A stretch of 64,000 bases of DNA from Pseudomonadaceae bacterium (GCA_024743175.1 JANSXA010000007.1:202411-266410); one strand, 5' to 3'; counted from the stretch's first letter, positions 34,199 to 43,374 are shown. Notes: a model not told the origin generated them from the sequence alone. Numbers and translations are program-made.

Positions 34199-35437
34199 TT
34201 AAAGCGGATGTACCCTCACCGGCATGCTGGCGTAACCGCGTACAAAGCTGGACTGCACCCGTTCAACTTCGCCGACAACCTCAATCATGCGAAACCGCTG
34301 CATGATTTCTTCCCACAGCACCCGAAGCTGCATTTCCGCCAGGCGGTTACCCATACAGCGGTGTACACCAAAGCCGAAAGATAAATGGTGGCGAGGTGTT
34401 TTGCGGTCGATGATGAAACTATCCGGATTCTCTATCGCATCCGCGTCGCGGTTGCCGGAGACATACCACATGGCGAGTTTGTCACCTTTCTTAATCTGCT
34501 TACCGCGGAACTCAACGTCTTTTGTGGCTGTACGACGCATATACGCCAGCGGGGTCTGATAGCGGATGATTTCTGAAACCATGCTGGGAATCAGGTCCAG
34601 GTTATTGCGCAACTTGTCATATTCAGCGGGGTTTTGATTCAGCGCCAGCACACCACCGGAAATCGAATTACGGGTGGTGTCATTACCGCCCACAATCAGC
34701 AGGATAAGATTGCCTAGAAACTCCATGGGTGGAATGTTCTGGGTGTCTTTGCCATGCGCCAACATCGACAACAGATCGGGTTTTGGCTCCTGCTGCACCC
34801 GCTCCTGTTTAAGGCGGGTGAAGTAATCCAGACATTCCAGCAGTGCGGCACGACGCACTGGCTCCGGCGTTGGCCCTCCAGCCAGTTCACCTGAAGTTGC
34901 CATATCTGACCAGTAAGTGAGCTTGCGTCGGTCTTCAAAAGGAAAATCGAAAATGGTTGCCAGCATCTGCGTCGTCAGCTCAATGGACACGTGATCAACC
35001 CAGTCAAAGGTTTCACCAACAGGCACAGAATCGAGAATTTTCTGTGCCCGCTCACGTATGGTGCCTTCAAGCTTTGCCAGATTCATTGGCGCAACTACAC
35101 CCTGCACTGTTTTCCGCTGCACGTCGTGCTTTGGCGGATCCATGGCAATAAAGTTAGTCGTCTCGAAATCTGCGGGACGCTCAGCCAGCGTAATACTCTC
35201 GTTGGATGAGAAGGTCTGGTGGTCTTTCTCAATCTCCATGATGTCGTTGAACTTTGTGATTGACCAGTAAGGGCCAAAAAAACTGTCCGCACAGAAGTGC
35301 ACCGGGTCTTCAGCCCGCAGACGCGCAAAGTAACCCCAATGGGTATCACTCTGCATGAGTTCAGGACGGCTGACGTCTATCTGATCCAACGCAACAGCGT
35401 TGGGGTCGGTGTGTTCAAGCTGGATGGCTTCGGCCAT
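34199..35437 (-). CDS. Cytochrome P450, CYP153-like (alkane/fatty-acid terminal hydroxylase family)
   Basis: 412 residues, soluble bacterial P450. Heme-binding loop FGFGVHRCMG with Cys361, I-helix GGNDTTRNS, K-helix ExxR in EIIRYQTPLAYMRR. Several stretches (GPYWSITK, AMDPPKHDVQRKT, VGGNDTTRNSISGGVLALN, MWYVSGNRD) match my memory of CYP153 alkane hydroxylases closely. CYP153s hydroxylate the end carbon of alkanes or related chains and need a ferredoxin and its reductase, neither of which is in this window. Divergent from the MDR reductase. Confidence 0.87.
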   Translation of the reverse strand: MAEAIQLEHTDPNAVALDQIDVSRPELMQSDTHWGYFARLRAEDPVHFCADSFFGPYWSITKFNDIMEIEKDHQTFSSNESITLAERPADFETTNFIAMDPPKHDVQRKTVQGVVAPMNLAKLEGTIRERAQKILDSVPVGETFDWVDHVSIELTTQMLATIFDFPFEDRRKLTYWSDMATSGELAGGPTPEPVRRAALLECLDYFTRLKQERVQQEPKPDLLSMLAHGKDTQNIPPMEFLGNLILLIVGGNDTTRNSISGGVLALNQNPAEYDKLRNNLDLIPSMVSEIIRYQTPLAYMRRTATKDVEFRGKQIKKGDKLAMWYVSGNRDADAIENPDSFIIDRKTPRHHLSFGFGVHRCMGNRLAEMQLRVLWEEIMQRFRMIEVVGEVERVQSSFVRGYASMPVRVHPL

Positions 35438-35549
35438 GAATGAGTCCTCTCCAAAAAGATACCTCTGAGTCTACTGGAATTATTCCCGCCATTCATCCAG
35501 GCTTCACGGCCTTTAAAGCACCCTTCTTAGAACAATTCGGAGTAAAAAA

Positions 35550-36569
35550 ATGAACACCAACAGACAATGGCTGTTAGCAAAGCGACCCCATGGCCTGGTC
35601 GGAGAAGAAAACTTCAGCTATGAAGAAAATCCTATCCCCGAGCCGGGTGACGGTGAAGTGCTGGTGCGCAACCTATACCTGTCGTTTGACCCTACACAGC
35701 GTGGCTGGATGGAAGACCGGGAAAGCTATCTACCACCTGTGGCTCTGGGTGAGCCGATGCGCGCCGGATCAGTTGGCCAGGTAGTGGCATCGAATCATGC
35801 AGATTTTGAAACAGGCGATCTTGTGCAGACTACTGGTGGCTGGCAGGACTTTGTGGTCGTCAGCCCCGCAACCTCAGTTATGGGGTTAACAAAAATCCCA
35901 GCGGGTATCTCCCCGGAAATGATGATGTCAGTGCTGGGTGTCACAGGTCTGACCGCCTACTGGGGATTGCTTGACCTGGGCATGCCCAAGGCGGGTGAAA
36001 CAGTGCTTGTTTCCGGCGCCGCCGGGGCGACCGGCTCGATTGCCGGTCAGATCGCAAAAATCAAAGGCGCACGGGTTGTAGGTATTGCAGGTGGCGCGCA
36101 GAAATGCGCATGGCTGAAAGACGAACTCGGCTTTGACGATGTCATTGATTACAAAAACGAAGACGTAGCACAACGTATCGCAGCAACCTGTCCTGACAAA
36201 GTGGATGTGTTTTTTGACAATGTTGGCGGCGACATCCTGCAGGCAGCTCTGGACAACATCAACATGCACGCCCGGGTTGTCTTGTGTGGCGGGATCTCCG
36301 GTTACAACGCCACCGAACCCGTTCCTGGTCCAAATAATCTGATGAACCTGGTCATCATGCGCGCACGCATGGAAGGATTTATTGTCATCGACTACATGAA
36401 CCGTAGCGGTGAAGCGATTGCTGATCTTCTGAAATGGATTGAGGCAGGCGATCTGAAGTTTCAGGTTGATGTGCAGGAAGGCTTCGAAAACATCCCCACT
36501 ACGCTGCAAAGACTCTTCACCGGTCAGAACCTGGGTAAACAGCTACTCAAGATTGCTGACCCCAGCTAG
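35550..36569 (+). CDS. Zinc-free MDR-family NADP oxidoreductase (CurA/PTGR-like)
   Basis: 339 residues. DPTQRGWM near 50-57 and the nucleotide motif VSGAAGATGS near 155 are typical of the leukotriene-B4 12-hydroxydehydrogenase / CurA branch, which lacks the zinc ligands of alcohol dehydrogenases. These enzymes reduce the C=C bond of alpha,beta-unsaturated ketones or aldehydes with NADPH. Divergent from the P450 over 112 bases. A strong hairpin follows the stop. Confidence 0.92.
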   Translation: MNTNRQWLLAKRPHGLVGEENFSYEENPIPEPGDGEVLVRNLYLSFDPTQRGWMEDRESYLPPVALGEPMRAGSVGQVVASNHADFETGDLVQTTGGWQDFVVVSPATSVMGLTKIPAGISPEMMMSVLGVTGLTAYWGLLDLGMPKAGETVLVSGAAGATGSIAGQIAKIKGARVVGIAGGAQKCAWLKDELGFDDVIDYKNEDVAQRIAATCPDKVDVFFDNVGGDILQAALDNINMHARVVLCGGISGYNATEPVPGPNNLMNLVIMRARMEGFIVIDYMNRSGEAIADLLKWIEAGDLKFQVDVQEGFENIPTTLQRLFTGQNLGKQLLKIADPS

Positions 36570-36589
36570 CGCACTGAGGTCGTCACCTG

Positions 36590-36618
36590 CTGCAGAACCG
36601 TGTACGGCGGTTCTGCAG
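36590..36618 (+). terminator. Strong hairpin after the MDR gene, no T-run
   Basis: CTGCAGAACCG and CGGTTCTGCAG pair over 11 bp with a 7-base loop, 21 bases after the stop codon. No T-run follows, so it may be a Rho-assisted terminator or mRNA end-protecting structure rather than a classic intrinsic terminator. Confidence 0.5.
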
Positions 36619-36660
36619 ACATGGTAAGTTAGTAGACGTTTTAGCTATTGGACACGTTGC

Positions 36661-38382
36661 GTGTCGATACTCGAATACACCGGGCTGGGCCTGATTCTGT
36701 TGGCACCCGTTAGCGTTTTCATTCTGACACCACTGCTGCCGCTTGGCATCCGCTATTGGCTTTGGGGATGGGCTCTGGTAATGGTCACCGGGCCTCTACA
36801 GATAGCGGCACTGAAGTATCCCGAGCTTGTTTTCGTTGCGCAGGGTATTGGTGTATTTTTCCCTATGTGTCTGCTCGCTGGCAGCTTCGGTTTTGTAGAT
36901 CGACCTGTACCCAAGTGGGTTTTTTATCTGGCGGGTGCCGCATTTGCACTTCGCGCCGGTTTGGCCAGTGCAGACCTGGTCATGGCTGCGCGCATCGCGG
37001 CCTTACCGTTAGAAGTGATTGCCTATCTGATGGCTGCCTGGGTGTTGAACGAGTCACCTGCCGGGCGCCAACGAGCGCATATTTTTCTGGCGATCACTCT
37101 GGCCTCCATGGCGGCTGTCGAGGTCTGGGATACACTGACAAATGACCCGACACGCAGTTCTCTTAGCTCTGGATTGCCCTGGGTTATCGCGTTTGTAGTG
37201 ACTGGAGCAGTACAGATCTGGGCTTGGCTGGACAAATCCATGCGCGAGCGTAGTGCCTCGCTGCGCTCCGCCAACGAACGGTTCGATGCGCTGGTGAATC
37301 GCGCAGAGGACATTATTGTGGAAGTGAACAGCAGCGCAGAATTTGTTTATGTCAGTCCAAACTGCCAGAAAGTCCTGGGTATCTCCACAAAAGAGATGAT
37401 CGGGAAACGAATAGACGATTTCATGGCTCAGTTATCCACAGAGCATCAGGGAGAACATTTCGAATTTGAAGATCCCGGATCACTGAGTAAAATCGTTGAA
37501 GCTGGACCCTTTGGCGAGTTGTACAAGGTGCGTCACCCGGACGGTTCACCACGATTTCTGGAAATCACCGCGTCTCATTATTTCAACAGCCAGGGTGAAA
37601 TCCGTGCCGTGGGTGTCGTGCGTGACATAACGCGCAGAGTGAAAGATGAACAGAGTAATCTTTCGCGCCAGAAGCTGGAGAGCCTCGGCACAATGTCCGC
37701 TGGCATCGCCCACGACTTCAGAAACCTGCTGACGACGATTCGCGGCTCCACGGAGTTGTTGCAACTTGACCTCCATCAGAGCGAAGCGGCACAAGCAGAT
37801 GTCCATATTGCCAACATCTTAAGCGCATCTGATCAAGCCGCGGGGTTGACTGACCAACTGTTAACTTATGCGGGGAAAACGCCTCTGGTGATGAGCGAGA
37901 TCAGCCTCAAAGACCTGATTACAGACTCGGTACCCCTACTCAAGACTGTTATTGCTGATCGAGCTCATTTGTATACCAACCTCGAAAACGGGATTCCGCC
38001 TATTCAGGGTAACCGGGTTGCGCTGCAGCAGGTGCTCATCAATCTGATTACCAACGCAGCTGAAGCGTTGCCTGAGCAGGACGGAAAAATATGGATCAGT
38101 CTTGTCACCGATCTGAGCGAAACCGGGCAGACTTCAGTGGCTATGAAAGTCACAGATAACGGTCGAGGCATGGAAGAGTCCATTAAAACCCATATTTTTG
38201 AACCGTTTTATTCCACCAAATTTGCTGGCCGAGGATTAGGTTTAGCGGCCATTCAAGGTCTCGTCACTGCTCACAATGGACAGATAACCGTTGATTCATT
38301 TCCGGGTCAGGGAGCGACCTTTACCCTTACCTTTCCAGGCACCGCGCAAAACGAGACTGCAAATCAGGGGTTTGGCGGATGA
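36661..38382 (+). CDS. Orphan membrane sensor histidine kinase with PAS domain
   Basis: 573 residues from a GTG at 36661. N-terminal 1-190 has six or seven hydrophobic spans, then a short coil, a PAS domain with PAC-like end (about 205-328, ending VVRDITRR), phospho-acceptor His351 in GIAHDFRNLL, and an HATPase domain with N box INLITNAAEALPEQDG, G1 DNGRGM and G2 GRGLGLAAI. The NtrB/FixL-like H-box suggests an NtrC-type partner, but no response regulator is adjacent. Overlaps the convergent NTF2-like gene by 19 bases. Signal unknown. Confidence 0.9.
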   Translation: MSILEYTGLGLILLAPVSVFILTPLLPLGIRYWLWGWALVMVTGPLQIAALKYPELVFVAQGIGVFFPMCLLAGSFGFVDRPVPKWVFYLAGAAFALRAGLASADLVMAARIAALPLEVIAYLMAAWVLNESPAGRQRAHIFLAITLASMAAVEVWDTLTNDPTRSSLSSGLPWVIAFVVTGAVQIWAWLDKSMRERSASLRSANERFDALVNRAEDIIVEVNSSAEFVYVSPNCQKVLGISTKEMIGKRIDDFMAQLSTEHQGEHFEFEDPGSLSKIVEAGPFGELYKVRHPDGSPRFLEITASHYFNSQGEIRAVGVVRDITRRVKDEQSNLSRQKLESLGTMSAGIAHDFRNLLTTIRGSTELLQLDLHQSEAAQADVHIANILSASDQAAGLTDQLLTYAGKTPLVMSEISLKDLITDSVPLLKTVIADRAHLYTNLENGIPPIQGNRVALQQVLINLITNAAEALPEQDGKIWISLVTDLSETGQTSVAMKVTDNGRGMEESIKTHIFEPFYSTKFAGRGLGLAAIQGLVTAHNGQITVDSFPGQGATFTLTFPGTAQNETANQGFGG

Positions 38383-38744
38383 GCACAAAAACCCGCCTGA
38401 TGCATCACCAGGCATAGACGATCCTGTTCCGTGGCAAAAACGTTTGTGGCCACCATCACATTGCTGCCAGCCTGTTCGTAACAGATTACCGCGGCAGTAT
38501 CGTCACTCATTGCTATGGTCTGAGCCCCATAAAAACTTACCTGACCCTGCTGCGGGTTACTGAGAATATCACTCCAGCTGTCCAGCACATCCCGCCGGCC
38601 GATCAGGGCCGACCAGCCCGGATGCAGACAGATGACCTGCCGCTCCTTCGACCAGATGTGCGACATGGCTTCGAAGTCTTTACTTTCGAAGGCGAGATAG
38701 AAAGCCTCGTTGGCAAAAGTGACTTCATCGAGGTTAATAGACAT
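38364..38744 (-). CDS. NTF2-like/SnoaL-fold protein
   Basis: 126 residues. FYLAFESKDFEAMSHIWSKERQVICLHPGW and the following strands match the small cone-shaped NTF2-like fold (SnoaL_3/DUF4440 type), a pocket used for hydrolase, isomerase or purely structural roles. Function unknown. Convergent overlap with the histidine kinase; divergent from selO across 67 bases. Confidence 0.83.
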   Translation of the reverse strand: MSINLDEVTFANEAFYLAFESKDFEAMSHIWSKERQVICLHPGWSALIGRRDVLDSWSDILSNPQQGQVSFYGAQTIAMSDDTAAVICYEQAGSNVMVATNVFATEQDRLCLVMHQAGFCAHPPNP

Positions 38745-38811
38745 ATTTTGAACTGCGCAACTTTGAGGAATTAGTTTTTATTCGCAGCAGCCTCTCAGGT
38801 AACCTTGTCCC

Positions 38812-40371
38812 ATGCAAACCCTGAACTTTGACAATCAGTTTACTCAAACACTGCCTGGCGATCCGCTTGAAGACAATATGAGGCGCCAGCTGCACAACGC
38901 CATATGGGCAAAGGTCTCGCCAACTCAAGTCTGCGCGCCGTATCTGGTCGCGCATTCAGAAGAAGCTGCTGCTCTGGTGGGATTAACCACTGAAGATTGC
39001 CTCAGCAGCAGCTTTTTACAAGTGTTTTCAGGCAATGAGACCCTGGACGGTATGGTTCCCCATGCCACCTGTTATGGCGGCCACCAGTTTGGCAACTGGG
39101 CCGGACAACTCGGTGACGGTCGCGCGATCAACCTGGGCGAGGTTACGCACAATAACCAGCACTGGATGCTACAACTCAAAGGCGCAGGACCCACACCTTT
39201 CTCGCGCACCGCTGACGGCCTGGCCGTCATGCGTTCTTCAGTACGCGAATTTCTATGCAGCGAAGCGATGTTTCATCTTGGCGTGCCTACGACACGCGCG
39301 CTGAGCCTGATCGGCAGCGGTGAAGATGTGTTGCGTGACATGTTGTATGACGGCCATCCGGAACATGAACCCGGCGCGGTGGTTTGTCGAATGAGCCCTT
39401 CGTTTGTGCGTTTCGGACATTTCCAGATCCTTACAGCGCGCAATGAAACCGAGCTGCTGCGTCAGTTCACTGACTACCTCATCAGCCGTGATTTCCCGCA
39501 TCTTGCCAGACTGCACGATGATCCACGTGAACGATACATTGCCTGGTTCAATGAGGTCTGTGAGCGCACCGCTAAGCTCATGGTGCACTGGATGCGGGTA
39601 GGGTTTGTTCACGGCGTGATGAATACAGATAACATGTCTATTCTCGGTGAGACTATAGACTACGGCCCCTACGGCTGGCTTGAAGACTTTGATCCGCACT
39701 GGACGCCAAACACAACCGACGCAGCAAACCGTCGCTATCGATACGACCAGCAACCTGCCATCGGCCAGTGGAACCTGATGCAGCTTGCCAACGCCATCCT
39801 GCCCCTCATCGAAGACACCAAACCCCTCGAAGCGGCCCTTTCCAGCTACGCAACAAATTATGAGACACAGTGGCAACAGATGATCGCCACAAAACTGGGC
39901 CTCAAACACTACGATGCGGATCTGAGCAACGGCCTGTTCTCCATGCTCACGGAAGTTGAAACAGATATGACGCTGTTTTTCAGAGCGTTGGCGGAATTTG
40001 ATCCATCACAGCCCGAAGCAACAGAATGTTTTGATGCCATCTACTACCAGCCCGCTCAGCTGAACGAGACGTTTGTCACGAGCCGTGGGCAATGGCTCAG
40101 ACAATATGCGCAAGCCGTTTCTCAACAGGACATCGGTGCAGAGCGTAGAACCAGCATGAACGCTGTAAATCCGAAGTTTGTCCTGCGCAACTATCTGGCA
40201 CAGCTGGCGATCGATGACGCGGAAAAAGGCGACTACAACCACGTTAACAAACTACTCGACGTATTGCGCAAACCTTACGACGACCAGCCCGAGAACGAGT
40301 TTTATGCCGCTAAACGTCCAGAATGGGCAAGGACTCGAGTGGGCTGCTCCATGCTATCCTGCAGTTCCTGA
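38812..40371 (+). CDS. selO: SelO, pseudokinase-fold protein adenylyltransferase
   Basis: 519 residues, near the ~480-residue norm of bacterial YdiU/SelO. LKGAGPTPFSRTADGLAVMRSSVREFL and GFVHGVMNTDNMSILGETIDYGPYGWLE are family hallmarks; the latter holds the Asn and Asp metal residues. SelO binds ATP in flipped orientation and transfers AMP to protein hydroxyls, with a role in redox stress. It ends in Cys-Ser-Ser where animal SelO has selenocysteine-Ser-Ser. Single gene; convergent with the aminotransferase. Confidence 0.95.
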   Translation: MQTLNFDNQFTQTLPGDPLEDNMRRQLHNAIWAKVSPTQVCAPYLVAHSEEAAALVGLTTEDCLSSSFLQVFSGNETLDGMVPHATCYGGHQFGNWAGQLGDGRAINLGEVTHNNQHWMLQLKGAGPTPFSRTADGLAVMRSSVREFLCSEAMFHLGVPTTRALSLIGSGEDVLRDMLYDGHPEHEPGAVVCRMSPSFVRFGHFQILTARNETELLRQFTDYLISRDFPHLARLHDDPRERYIAWFNEVCERTAKLMVHWMRVGFVHGVMNTDNMSILGETIDYGPYGWLEDFDPHWTPNTTDAANRRYRYDQQPAIGQWNLMQLANAILPLIEDTKPLEAALSSYATNYETQWQQMIATKLGLKHYDADLSNGLFSMLTEVETDMTLFFRALAEFDPSQPEATECFDAIYYQPAQLNETFVTSRGQWLRQYAQAVSQQDIGAERRTSMNAVNPKFVLRNYLAQLAIDDAEKGDYNHVNKLLDVLRKPYDDQPENEFYAAKRPEWARTRVGCSMLSCSS

Positions 40372-40383
40372 GATCGAATAGCG

Positions 40384-41559
40384 TCAGCGCGTTACAAAGC
40401 GCTCTATTCGATCCATCGCTTCTGCCAGCATGTTCTCTTTGTGTGTCAGGCTGAGGCGCACAAAATCACTGGCTACCTCACCAAAACCTTCACCCGGAAT
40501 AACGGATACGCCTTGCGCTGCCAATAGATCCTGTGCAAAAACACGGCCGCTGTTGCTGATTCGTCTGACATCCATCATGACAAACATCCCGGCCTTGGGT
40601 CGCACGTAAGACAGCTGAGGTATGTCATCCAGGCGCTGTAATACATAGTCGCGACGACGCAGATAAGCTTCGCGCATGTCATCAACATGGGGACCGTTGT
40701 GTACCAGCGCAAAAGCAGCAGCATCCTGAATGAACTGACTGCAGCCAAAAAAAGCCGAGCCGGCATAAGCGGTGATCGCCCGCGTAAGGCTGGCGGGACT
40801 GGCTACCCAGCCAATGCGCCAACCCGTCATGGCATGCGACTTTGACAGGCCATCGACAACAATCACATTATCCAGATCTTCGGCTGCCTTCAGCAATGAC
40901 ACGTGCGGTTCGTCAAACGTGAACAGCGAATACACTTCATCGCAGAGCAACCAGACGCCTCGCGCCAGCAGCGCTGTGGCAAGCTCAGCCAGCGTTTCCC
41001 GGGGCACGATATTGCCAAACGGATTACCCGGCGTATTGATCAACACCACTTTTGTACGCGGATTGACCTGGGCCAGGATGGCGTCAACATCCAAGGTGCA
41101 ATCATGCGCCAAGTCCAACGCTACACTTCGCGAGGCCAGCCCAAGCGCACTCAACATAGGCCGATAGCCGATGTACATGGGTTCAGGTATCACTACCTCG
41201 TCACCAGGATTGCAGACGCACGCCAGACTCGCGTAAATGGCTGCGGTAGCACCGGGCAGCACGACAAAATTATCCGGGGTAAATGTCCTGCCGGTGCCCT
41301 GGGTTTCCAGGTCAGATATCGCCTGACGCAGCTCAAGTTCGCCTTCCGCCGGTGAATAGTGCGTGCGCCCCTGCCTGATTCTGCGGACCAGGGTTTCTAT
41401 GATCTCTTCAGGTGTATCAAAATCCGGATCACCCACACTCATCAGCACAATGTCTTCGCCGCGGGCCGTGCGCGCTAATGCGTCGTAGTGAATCTGCCAG
41501 ACATCGTCGCTGGGGCCCAGCAGACGCTTACACATGTCACTGAGGGGTAAACTGTTCAA
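40384..41559 (-). CDS. aruH: PLP aminotransferase, AruH-like (arginine:pyruvate transaminase)
   Basis: 391 residues, fold-type I class I/II aminotransferase. Asn179 in NTPGNP, Asp207 in CDEVY, PLP Lys240 in GLSKSHAMTGWR. The early stretch IHYDALARTARGEDIVLMSVGDPDFDTP matches my memory of Pseudomonas AruH, and the upstream gene resembles AruI, giving the same pair. AruH transfers the amino group of L-arginine to pyruvate, giving 2-ketoarginine. The start overlaps the aruI-like stop (ATGA). The substrate remains inferred; other amino acids are possible. Confidence 0.8.
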   Translation of the reverse strand: MNSLPLSDMCKRLLGPSDDVWQIHYDALARTARGEDIVLMSVGDPDFDTPEEIIETLVRRIRQGRTHYSPAEGELELRQAISDLETQGTGRTFTPDNFVVLPGATAAIYASLACVCNPGDEVVIPEPMYIGYRPMLSALGLASRSVALDLAHDCTLDVDAILAQVNPRTKVVLINTPGNPFGNIVPRETLAELATALLARGVWLLCDEVYSLFTFDEPHVSLLKAAEDLDNVIVVDGLSKSHAMTGWRIGWVASPASLTRAITAYAGSAFFGCSQFIQDAAAFALVHNGPHVDDMREAYLRRRDYVLQRLDDIPQLSYVRPKAGMFVMMDVRRISNSGRVFAQDLLAAQGVSVIPGEGFGEVASDFVRLSLTHKENMLAEAMDRIERFVTR

Positions 41560-43145
41560 TACCAGGCTCCTGAAGGTTGCTGCACAAACCTGCTTTCATC
41601 CATCACAATGACCACCGGACCGGATACAGGTTCGCGCAGCGCCTGCGCCAATTCATCCAGGTTAACCGGTGCGAAAACTGCTGCGCCGAAACCAATTGCG
41701 ATCTGCTGAAAGTCTGGTGCTTTGTACTGGGTGCTGGATGCATCTATACCACTGGCCGCCATGCTGTTGGCAATTTCCTGATAGCCGCTGTTATTCCAGA
41801 CAATAATTTTCACCGGCACTTTTTCCTGCACGGCAACGGCGAGTTCACCAAGGGTGAATAACAGGCCACCGTCGCCGATCAGAGCGACAACAGGCGCATT
41901 CGGTTGTGCAATTTGAGCACCTATCGCCGCGGGTAACGCATAGCCCAGCGTGCCGTAGCCGGATGCGCTGTGAAAATATCTTGCAGGATAGGGCCGTTCC
42001 CACATCCACGTCGCGTAATAGGTCGGCCGGGTTGAATCTCCTACCACCACAGCCTCGGGCAAGACGGCATCGATGACGTCAAAAAAGGCTGCAAAATCAG
42101 CGTGCATGTGTGGGTAGCGAGCGTTCCTGTGCCGCTCTGATACAACGTCACACCAGGCGCTTCGGGGTTCGACAGGTAAAGCCTCAAGCAACCGTGACAG
42201 TACCTGCGCGGCGTCTCCAACCAGGCCAACGGTAGGTGAGACATTCAGGTTCAACTGCTGTGCATCAATATCGATACGCAACAACGGCTGCGTCCACGCG
42301 ATATCGCCCAGCATCAACAGATCATAATCTGTTTCACCCAGTTCCGTGCCGACAGCAATCAATACATCCGCCGTCGCGAGCAAATCACGCACGCCGGGTA
42401 AAGAGGGTGATCCGCCCACCCACAATGGGTGGTTTGCAGGCAGCAATCCTTTTGCATTGACTGTGTTTACCACCGGTGCACCGAGCCATTCCGCCAGTTG
42501 TTGCACCTGTGGACCTGCCAGTCGACTTCCACCCCCCACCAGAATCAATGGACAAGCTGCTTCATCCAGCAAGCCCAACGCCGATGCCAGGTCAGGTTCG
42601 ACTGCACTGAGATGAGGCACAGTCTCAGGCCCCTGCGGTACCTCGACGGTCTGTTGCCACCAGGACAATGGAATCTGCAGATATCGCGGTCCCGGACGCG
42701 CAGATTTATGCGCAACCAGGCTTTTTTGCAACCAAATAATTGCACTTTGAGGATCCTGGGGCTGCACAGCCTCGACGCTGACGCCAGACGCAATACTGAG
42801 CTGGTCCGGTAGCTCATGTAAGCGCCCCTCACGGGTGGGCTGGTCGCCCACAGTAGCAATCACCAGCAGCGGAACGCTGTCAGCCAACGCCTGCCCCATC
42901 GGGGTAGTTATGTTGGTTAATCCGGGTCCGGTGACAACAAAACAGACGCCTGGGACATCACGCACCCGCGCATAGCCGTCCGCCATGAAGCCTGCACCCT
43001 GCTCATGGCGCGCGGTAACATGTTTTATCGAAGAATCAGGAAGGTAGCGATACAGCTCGATGTTATGGTTGCCGGGCACACCGAACACAGTGTCAACGCC
43101 AGCATGTTGCAACACATCGAGGATAGCTTCAGCCAATCGCGGCAT
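41556..43145 (-). CDS. aruI: ThDP-dependent decarboxylase, AruI-like (2-ketoarginine decarboxylase)
   Basis: 529 residues, three-domain ThDP enzyme like acetolactate synthase or benzoylformate decarboxylase. Activating Glu48 in ARHEQGAGFMADGYARV, the FVVTGPGLTN strand, and the ThDP-Mg motif GDGGLLFTLGELA to NNSGY. Its pairing with an AruH-like transaminase suggests decarboxylation of 2-ketoarginine to 4-guanidinobutyraldehyde. Downstream enzymes of that route are not in the window. The ATG is 92 bases after tRNA-Lys on the same strand. Confidence 0.78.
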   Translation of the reverse strand: MPRLAEAILDVLQHAGVDTVFGVPGNHNIELYRYLPDSSIKHVTARHEQGAGFMADGYARVRDVPGVCFVVTGPGLTNITTPMGQALADSVPLLVIATVGDQPTREGRLHELPDQLSIASGVSVEAVQPQDPQSAIIWLQKSLVAHKSARPGPRYLQIPLSWWQQTVEVPQGPETVPHLSAVEPDLASALGLLDEAACPLILVGGGSRLAGPQVQQLAEWLGAPVVNTVNAKGLLPANHPLWVGGSPSLPGVRDLLATADVLIAVGTELGETDYDLLMLGDIAWTQPLLRIDIDAQQLNLNVSPTVGLVGDAAQVLSRLLEALPVEPRSAWCDVVSERHRNARYPHMHADFAAFFDVIDAVLPEAVVVGDSTRPTYYATWMWERPYPARYFHSASGYGTLGYALPAAIGAQIAQPNAPVVALIGDGGLLFTLGELAVAVQEKVPVKIIVWNNSGYQEIANSMAASGIDASSTQYKAPDFQQIAIGFGAAVFAPVNLDELAQALREPVSGPVVIVMDESRFVQQPSGAWY

Positions 43146-43237
43146 AGATCGAGACCCACGTGAGGCGTCATTTGTCTGTTGCAGGACAGGACTAACTGCA
43201 TAGTTGATTTATCCGGTGCATCCTGACCACAAGAAAA

Positions 43238-43313
43238 TGGTGGGTCGTCTGGGATTCGAACCCAGGACCAACGAGTTAAAAGCCCGGTGCTCTACCAACT
43301 GAGCTAACGACCC
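43238..43313 (-). tRNA. tRNA-Lys (anticodon UUU)
   Basis: 76 bases including an encoded CCA end. Acceptor GGGTCGT/ACGACCC, D-arm GCTCAGTTGGTAGAGC, anticodon loop CTTTTAA, T-arm CTGGG-TTCGAAT-CCCAG all fold. The top anticodon-stem pair 27-43 is C-U and 30-40 is G-U, weaker than usual. Lies directly after queC, as in Pseudomonas-like genomes. QueC/QueE products modify other tRNAs, not this one. Confidence 0.97.
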
Positions 43314-43344
43314 GACGCATTGGGAAAATCAAGGCCGCGCACTT

Positions 43345-43374
43345 TACATATTTGCAATGAGAAATGGAAGCCAA
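43345..43374 (-). promoter_or_regulatory. Likely promoter of tRNA-Lys
   Basis: On the minus strand TTGGCT (43369-43374) and TATGTA (43345-43350) are 18 bases apart and followed by a G/C-rich discriminator (GCGCGGCC), as in stable-RNA promoters under stringent control. The start would lie about 20-25 bases before the mature tRNA. Confidence 0.45.
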
